Assembly: GCA_012842645.1 (NCBI GenBank)
Contig: DUSJ01000115.1
Coordinates: 1 to 9,782 of the forward strand
Direction of reading: 5' to 3'
Origin: Clostridiaceae bacterium
Lineage (GTDB): Bacteria > Bacillota > Clostridia > DSM-8532
Length of the DNA stretch: 9,782 nt
Shown: positions 5,584 through 9,782 of the stretch, piece by piece
Layout: every line of letters starts with the position of its first letter
Position numbering within the stretch: position 1 is the first letter of the stretch
Program-made: the position numbers and the translations under genes
Notes under the pieces: model-generated
Seen by the model: only the letters and a program-made list of their open reading frames with translations
The model's database searches: none
What the model was told of the DNA's origin: nothing

Positions 5584-6618
5584 ATGAAAAAGGCTTTTGC
5601 CATCGGAGCCGTGATAGTACTCCTTGTTTTTGGGTTGTTAATCATCTATTCTATTGGCTATTTTAAATACCAGGGACTTAACCTCCTTCAGGGAAGGAAT
5701 GTGTTCTGGAGAAACGGGCACAGGCCGGAATATCACTTTTCTGTCATTGGACAAGCTGATGACACCTTCTGGCAGTCTGTAAAGGAAGGCTGCCTTGCCG
5801 CTGCCGAAGAATTCAATGTGGCAGTCGAATTCAATGTTCCGCGTTTTACCAACCTGGAAGAACAGCTAATGTATCTCGATATAGCAATCGCGTCAAAGGT
5901 TGACGGCATTATTACCCATGTACTTGACGAGGAAAAGTTTACGCCCCTTATTGACAAGGCTGTTGATTCCGGAATACCTGTGATAACCATTGAGGCAGAG
6001 GCAAAGGAGAGCAAGCGTAATGCCTATGTAGGCACCAATACCTTCAACCTGGGCCGCGAAGCCGGTAAACTGGTACTGGAAGCCAAGGGGGAAAAAGCAA
6101 ATATCGCTATCATTCTCAGCGACTATATTGACGGCGCTGTCAATGTTCCCCAAAACCTGAGGATTGCAGGTACAAAGGACACCCTCAAGGACATGCCAGG
6201 TATGACCATAAAAACTTTCTCATCCAGCACGGGATTCTTCAGCGCCGAGGAGGTCACCAGAAGAATACTCATCGATTATCCTGAGATAGATACCATTATC
6301 TGCACCAGCTCCAAGGACACAATCAGCGCAGCCCAGATTATAGTTGATCTCAACAAGGTCGGGCAAATCACCCTTATAGGTTATGATGACGCGCCTGAAA
6401 TCCTCAGATACATTGAAAAGGGCGTGATTTACGGCACGGTTGTGGCTAACCCTTATGAGATAGGCTATGAGAGCATTAAAACCATGATCGAGATCAAAAA
6501 GGACAGAATGACGACGATCTATGTTGATACGGGAGCAAAAGTGGTTACTTACAGCAATATAGGAGACTATATTGACAAACTTGCCGAAATCTCCGATAAG
6601 GAACAAGCAGAGCCATGA
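5584..6618 (+). CDS. Membrane-anchored sugar-binding protein, XylFII-like sensor component
   Basis: The 344-residue protein has one N-terminal membrane helix (about 5-27) with no lipobox cysteine, then a periplasmic-binding-protein type 1 fold: FSVIGQADDTFWQSVKEGCLAAAEEF (52-77), KVDGIITHVLDEEKFTPLIDKAVDSGIPVITIEAE (105-139), NAYVGTNTFNLGREAGKLVL (146-165), and a second lobe with DTIICTSSKDTISAAQIIVDL, LIGYDDAPEILRYIEKGVIYGTVVANPYEIGYES. The fold normally binds a sugar. Being tethered and sitting directly before lytS and yesN, it fits XylFII of the clostridial XylFII-LytS-YesN system, where it presents D-xylose to the kinase outside the membrane. GAGGT (5575-5579) precedes the ATG. Its stop overlaps the lytS start as ATGA. 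The ligand is inferred from the neighbouring XylF; another pentose or a different sugar is possible. Confidence 0.82.
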   Translation: MKKAFAIGAVIVLLVFGLLIIYSIGYFKYQGLNLLQGRNVFWRNGHRPEYHFSVIGQADDTFWQSVKEGCLAAAEEFNVAVEFNVPRFTNLEEQLMYLDIAIASKVDGIITHVLDEEKFTPLIDKAVDSGIPVITIEAEAKESKRNAYVGTNTFNLGREAGKLVLEAKGEKANIAIILSDYIDGAVNVPQNLRIAGTKDTLKDMPGMTIKTFSSSTGFFSAEEVTRRILIDYPEIDTIICTSSKDTISAAQIIVDLNKVGQITLIGYDDAPEILRYIEKGVIYGTVVANPYEIGYESIKTMIEIKKDRMTTIYVDTGAKVVTYSNIGDYIDKLAEISDKEQAEP

Positions 6619-7451
6619 AAAGGTCGGTTGACAGCAACGACGAGATCGGCATTATGGCTGATGCCTTCAACCGAATGGCTGAAAGCATCAGGGAGCAGGT
6701 GGCGGCCATCAGGGAGAAGGCCGAACTGGAAACCCGGCTGAAGGTACAGGAAATGCAGAACCTCATAATAAAAAGCCACCTGAAGGAAACCGAGCTGCAG
6801 GCGCTGCAATCACAGATCAATCCCCATTTCATTTTCAATACGCTCAATGCCGCGGTACAGCTTGCCATGTTTGAAAAAGCGGACAGGACCTGCTATTTCA
6901 TAGAGTGTTTCTCCAACCTGTTCCGTTACAACTTAAGAAGTCTTGACAGCCCCGTAACGCTTCGTGATGAAATCGAGAACATCAACAACTATATTGCTTT
7001 ACTGAAGGTGAGGTATGCGGACAGAATCAATTATTTCCAGGAAGTGGATGAAAATATCCTGGATATCCCGATACCCTGCATGGTGCTGCAGCCCTTAATT
7101 GAAAACGCATTTATCCATGGCATCAGTGAACTTGAATCAGGCGGTACCATTATCCTTAGGGCCATGGAAGACGGAGAAAACTTTATCATTGAGATAGAGG
7201 ATAGCGGTGTGGGGATGGATCAGGAAAAAATAGATCAAATACTCAGGGATGACACCGAAGACAGCAGACCTTCCGGATCTGTGGGCCACACCACGGGTAT
7301 AGGCACCAGAAATGTTATGCAGAGGCTGCGAAATTTTTTCGACTATGAACACATATTGGATATCATAAGCCGTAAACCCGGCGGTACAAAAGTTGTGATA
7401 AGCATACCCAAATACTGCGTCCAGAGGAAGAAGGAATGTCTCCATGCTTAA
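6615..7451 (+). CDS. LytS/YesM-type sensor histidine kinase, lacking its membrane and sensor half
   Basis: The 278-residue product carries a full kinase core: residual HAMP end NDEIGIMADAFNRMAESI (8-25), coiled coil (about 26-65), His_kinase domain with phosphoacceptor His71 in SQINPHFIFNTLN, N-box QPLIENAFIHG (159-169), G1 box EDSGVGM (195-201) and G2 region GIGTRNVMQRL (228-238). Relatives normally begin with two membrane helices flanking an extracytoplasmic domain plus a complete HAMP, a further 150-300 residues; all of that is missing. The frame is closed just upstream by a TAA at 6597-6599, so no longer start exists. The ATG sits in an ATGA overlap with the preceding stop, with only a weak AAGGA upstream, so translation is probably coupled. 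An in-frame deletion after the first codons, or an assembly gap, would explain it. As read, it would be cytosolic and unable to contact the exported binding protein. Confidence 0.88.
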   Translation: MKRSVDSNDEIGIMADAFNRMAESIREQVAAIREKAELETRLKVQEMQNLIIKSHLKETELQALQSQINPHFIFNTLNAAVQLAMFEKADRTCYFIECFSNLFRYNLRSLDSPVTLRDEIENINNYIALLKVRYADRINYFQEVDENILDIPIPCMVLQPLIENAFIHGISELESGGTIILRAMEDGENFIIEIEDSGVGMDQEKIDQILRDDTEDSRPSGSVGHTTGIGTRNVMQRLRNFFDYEHILDIISRKPGGTKVVISIPKYCVQRKKECLHA

Positions 7452-9033
7452 GATTATGGTGGTTGATGATGAAAACATCGTGATTGAATCAATCAGGTAC
7501 ATTGTGGAAAAGAATTTTGACAATGTGATCGTGGCAGAAACCGCAAGGTCAGGACGTGAAGCTATTGAAAAGGTCGAAGCCGTCAAGCCGGATCTGATCT
7601 TCATGGATATTCGCATGCCCGGCATCAACGGCATTGATGCCATACGGGAGATCAAGGAGATCTATCCCCAGGTTGAGTTTGTTATAATTTCCGCCTATGA
7701 ACAGTTTGAGTATGCGAAGGAGGCGGTAAACCTCGGGGTCGTGGAATACATGCTGAAGCCTTTGAACCGAATGAAAATCATTGAAATTATCCGGCAGGCC
7801 GAGCATCGTCTTAACGAGGCAAGAAAGAAAAAAAGAATGGAACTTGAACTGAAAGAAAAGTTTGAAAGGGTATTGCCGGTGCTGGAGCATGGCTTCATTT
7901 ATTCCATCCTGCTTTACGAGGACTATAACCAGGAAATCAGTAATTATGCGCGTTTACTGGAGCTCCCGGAAGGCCCGGGTTATGTCATGACCCTGGAATT
8001 CGGGGAGCAAAAGCAGTCGGGGAAACTGGGCAATGTTATCGGATCAAGCGTTTTAAGCCAGTCATTCTATCCCCGGCTCAGGGAAATTATTAAAAGCCGT
8101 ATGAACTGTATTGTAGGTCCCGTCATGCTCAACCGTGTCGTTTGTTATGTGCCTGTTTACGATCATAATGACGATTATGATGAGAGACTGAAGGCCGTTG
8201 AAGCCGGGAAGCACATTATTGAGAGTATCACCAAATGGGTTGATGCTTCCTTCCGCATAGGCATCGGCAGCATACAAACCAGCGATAATATTATGACGTC
8301 GTTCTCGGAATCCATACGGGCAGTCAAACATGCCAGCGCCAACGAAGTCATTCATATACATGATATTCCGCAGGAAGCCAGGATCAACCAGGTCCTGTTC
8401 AATGCAAGGGAGAAGGAATTCCTGGAAAAGGCCTTTTTGGGTGATACAAGGGAATGCCTGGTCCTCTTTTCGCAAATATATGATGAATTGGCCGCAAATA
8501 TGCAATACACCTTTGAGGATATCAAGGAAAGACTTTTGGAACTGGTTGTCATGCTTCACCGTAAGGCGCTGGAACTTGACATCGAAGACAAGGATGCCTT
8601 AAGGGACCGCAGTTACCTGAAGGAATTTCTCGATATTGACGACCCCATGCTTCTGAAAAACTGGTGCAAAGGACAGATTGAAACCATAACCGCGAGCATC
8701 AGGGCATCAAGGACAAAACGGTGCCATCACCTTATAAGTACAGCCATGAGTTACATAGACGCAAACTTCAGCAGGGATATATCTCTTGAGGAGGTATCCA
8801 GGGAGACGGGGCTGAGTCCACAGTATTTCAGCCGTTTCTTCAAGGAAGAAACAGGTGAGAACTTCATAGATTATCTGACCAGGGTTCGCATCACGGAAGC
8901 AAAAAGACTGCTCAGGGAAAAGAATCTTAGCGTGAAGGAAATCTGCTATAAGGTGGGATATAATGACCCCAATTATTTCAGCAAGATATTCAAGAAAGCG
9001 ACCGGGTACAGTCCGTCAAACTATATGGAATGA
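7444..9033 (+). CDS. YesN-type response regulator, REC plus AraC-family DNA-binding domain
   Basis: This is the 529-residue output protein of the two-component pair. The receiver domain (1-122) has acidic Asp8-Asp9, phosphoacceptor Asp55 in LIFMDIRMPG, Ser83 and Lys105 in MLKPL, all expected positions. A coiled segment (about 122-145) leads to a middle region (about 145-420) of the kind found in YesN proteins; RIGIGSIQTSDNIMTSFSESIRAVKHA (271-297) resembles a degenerate GGDEF-like domain. The C-terminus (about 431-529) holds two AraC helix-turn-helix motifs: ISLEEVSRETGLSPQYFSRFFK (446-467) and the signature region at 496-527 containing VGYNDPNYFSKIFKKATGYSP. It probably activates the downstream sugar transporter genes when phosphorylated by the kinase. 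The start overlaps lytS by 8 bases and has AAGGA (7431-7435) at 8-base spacing. All key residues are intact, in contrast to the shortened kinase. Confidence 0.95.
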   Translation: MLKIMVVDDENIVIESIRYIVEKNFDNVIVAETARSGREAIEKVEAVKPDLIFMDIRMPGINGIDAIREIKEIYPQVEFVIISAYEQFEYAKEAVNLGVVEYMLKPLNRMKIIEIIRQAEHRLNEARKKKRMELELKEKFERVLPVLEHGFIYSILLYEDYNQEISNYARLLELPEGPGYVMTLEFGEQKQSGKLGNVIGSSVLSQSFYPRLREIIKSRMNCIVGPVMLNRVVCYVPVYDHNDDYDERLKAVEAGKHIIESITKWVDASFRIGIGSIQTSDNIMTSFSESIRAVKHASANEVIHIHDIPQEARINQVLFNAREKEFLEKAFLGDTRECLVLFSQIYDELAANMQYTFEDIKERLLELVVMLHRKALELDIEDKDALRDRSYLKEFLDIDDPMLLKNWCKGQIETITASIRASRTKRCHHLISTAMSYIDANFSRDISLEEVSRETGLSPQYFSRFFKEETGENFIDYLTRVRITEAKRLLREKNLSVKEICYKVGYNDPNYFSKIFKKATGYSPSNYME

Positions 9034-9067
9034 ATCAGTTTCAGAGTTCGGCATGCCGCTAAGGTAG

Positions 9068-9076
9068 AAGGAGGTG
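9068..9076 (+). promoter_or_regulatory. Full-consensus ribosome-binding site that sets a TTG start for xylF
   Basis: AAGGAGGTG is complementary to nearly the whole anti-Shine-Dalgarno sequence. It ends 6 bases before the TTG at 9083. The next in-frame ATG (9104) is 27 bases away, too far for this site. Confidence 0.8.
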
Positions 9077-9082
9077 TCTTCG

Positions 9083-9782
9083 TTGATTGCAAGAAGGCCT
9101 TGCATGACCGTACTTGTATTGCTCTGCCTTATCGTGCTGATTTTCCCGGGATGTACGGGCGACAATGCGATACCTGCCCAGCAAACCGGGGATGATAAGG
9201 AATCTGTCATCAAAATAGGCTTCTCCATGGGATCAACCGTTCAGGAGCGCTGGCAAAGGGACAGGGATATCTTTGTGGCAAGGGCTAAGGAACTCGGTGC
9301 CGAGGTGCTGGTCCAAAACGCCAACAATGACCATACAGTACAAATGAGACAGGTCAGGGAACTGATAGATGAGGGAATTGACATTCTGGTAATTATTCCC
9401 CATGACGCCGAAGCCAGCGCGGAGGCCGTAAGAATGGCAAATAAGGCGGGCATCAAGGTTATTTGCTATGATCGCCTGATAAGGAACGGGGGGGCTGATC
9501 TTTATATTTCCTTCGACAATGTCAAGGTGGGGGAATATAAAGCCAAAGCGGTTCTGGAAAAAGTTCCGAGGGGCAACTATGTGATCATCAGGGGGGCACC
9601 TACAGACTATAACAGTTACATGCTGTATCAGGGATATATGAATATTCTTGGCGAGCCTATCCGCAACGGGGATATAGAAATTGTCGCCGAAGGATCTGCC
9701 CATGACTGGGCATACGAAGAAGCCTTTAAACTAATGGAAAAGACTATTGAGAGAGGCGTGGAGATTCACGCCATCGTCGCGG
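9083..9782 (+). CDS. xylF: D-xylose ABC transporter substrate-binding lipoprotein, XylF-like, cut by window end
   Basis: The first 233 residues are present, using a TTG start. The N-terminus has Arg-Arg, a hydrophobic core (MTVLVLLCLIVLIF) and a lipobox-like FPGC, making Cys24 the likely lipidated residue. The mature part strongly resembles XylF: IGFSMGSTVQERWQRDRDIFVARAKELGAEVLVQNAN, then RQVRELIDEGIDILVIIPHDAEA, VICYDRLI, and ISFDNVKVGEYKAKAVLEKVPRGNYVII. The ERWQRDRDIF block and the YDR and SFDN motifs are characteristic of XylF/ChvE-type pentose-binding proteins. It should capture sugar outside the cell and pass it to permease and ATPase subunits, expected just beyond the window (xylG/xylH-like). 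It lies 49 bases after yesN with no terminator between, so it may be cotranscribed or be the regulator's target. An exact sugar cannot be proven from sequence alone. Confidence 0.88.
   Translation, partial: MIARRPCMTVLVLLCLIVLIFPGCTGDNAIPAQQTGDDKESVIKIGFSMGSTVQERWQRDRDIFVARAKELGAEVLVQNANNDHTVQMRQVRELIDEGIDILVIIPHDAEASAEAVRMANKAGIKVICYDRLIRNGGADLYISFDNVKVGEYKAKAVLEKVPRGNYVIIRGAPTDYNSYMLYQGYMNILGEPIRNGDIEIVAEGSAHDWAYEEAFKLMEKTIERGVEIHAIVA

Noticed and set aside
5584..7451. A single fused receptor kinase split by a frameshift
   Set aside because: The binding protein ends in a normal polar tail and no second membrane helix is present in any frame between it and the HAMP remnant, so a frameshift fix would not give a sensible receptor. 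Deletion of kinase N-terminal codons fits better.
7137..7655. Minus-strand open frame of 172 codons across the lytS-yesN junction
   Set aside because: It lies opposite two clear family members, has no recognisable domain and no plausible ribosome-binding context; a shadow.
9049..9058. Palindrome CGGCATGCCG as operator or terminator before xylF
   Set aside because: It is a 10-bp palindrome with no room for a loop and no T-run, and there is no second copy to support an operator; kept only as a note.
9233..9703. Minus-strand open frame of 156 codons opposite the last gene
   Set aside because: The + strand frame encodes an unmistakable XylF-like protein over the same bases.

Overview
The window reads as chromosomal DNA of a low-to-mid-GC Gram-positive bacterium, most likely one of the Clostridia. 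Shine-Dalgarno sites are strong (GGAGG types), promoters are near-consensus sigma-A type, intrinsic terminators have T-runs, and there is a YesN-type response regulator and a XylF-type sugar-binding lipoprotein. No insertion sequence, tRNA, rRNA or CRISPR array was seen. No gene-free stretch exceeds 300 bases.

Region 1 (about 1-1375, + strand) is core translation and secretion: the C-terminal half of ffh (SRP GTPase), rpsP (ribosomal protein S16) and khpA (KH-domain RNA-binding protein), closed by an intrinsic terminator. In many Firmicutes this operon continues khpA-rimM-trmD-rplS. Here rimM and trmD are absent from the locus, and rplS appears only at 5066, with its own strong promoter and a possible structured leader.

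Region 2 (about 1376-4911, minus strand) lies between khpA and rplS. It starts with a 65-bp near-palindrome that can serve as asd's terminator and resembles an interspersed repeat. Next come asd (aspartate-semialdehyde dehydrogenase, archaeal/fungal-type subfamily) with its own promoter, and a compact three-gene cassette transcribed in the order membrane protein (DUF2975-like C-terminus), small Cro/C1-type regulator, lipoprotein of unknown function. The cassette promoter matches consensus at both hexamers (TTGACA, 16 bp, TATAAT). It is embedded in a 25-bp-arm inverted repeat that looks like a double operator.

Region 3 (about 5529-9782, + strand) is a pentose-sensing and uptake operon: a membrane-anchored sugar-binding protein (XylFII-like), a LytS/YesM-type histidine kinase, a YesN-type AraC response regulator and a XylF-like sugar-binding lipoprotein cut by the window end. 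The first three genes overlap at their stops and starts. The layout matches the XylFII-LytS-YesN three-component D-xylose system of clostridia, in which XylFII presents sugar to LytS and YesN activates the xylose ABC transporter. The kinase here has lost all membrane and extracytoplasmic parts and begins in the last part of a HAMP domain, while its start codon context and frame are intact. This is the most unusual coding feature in the window. The other leading points are the split ribosomal operon and the double operator around the cassette promoter.
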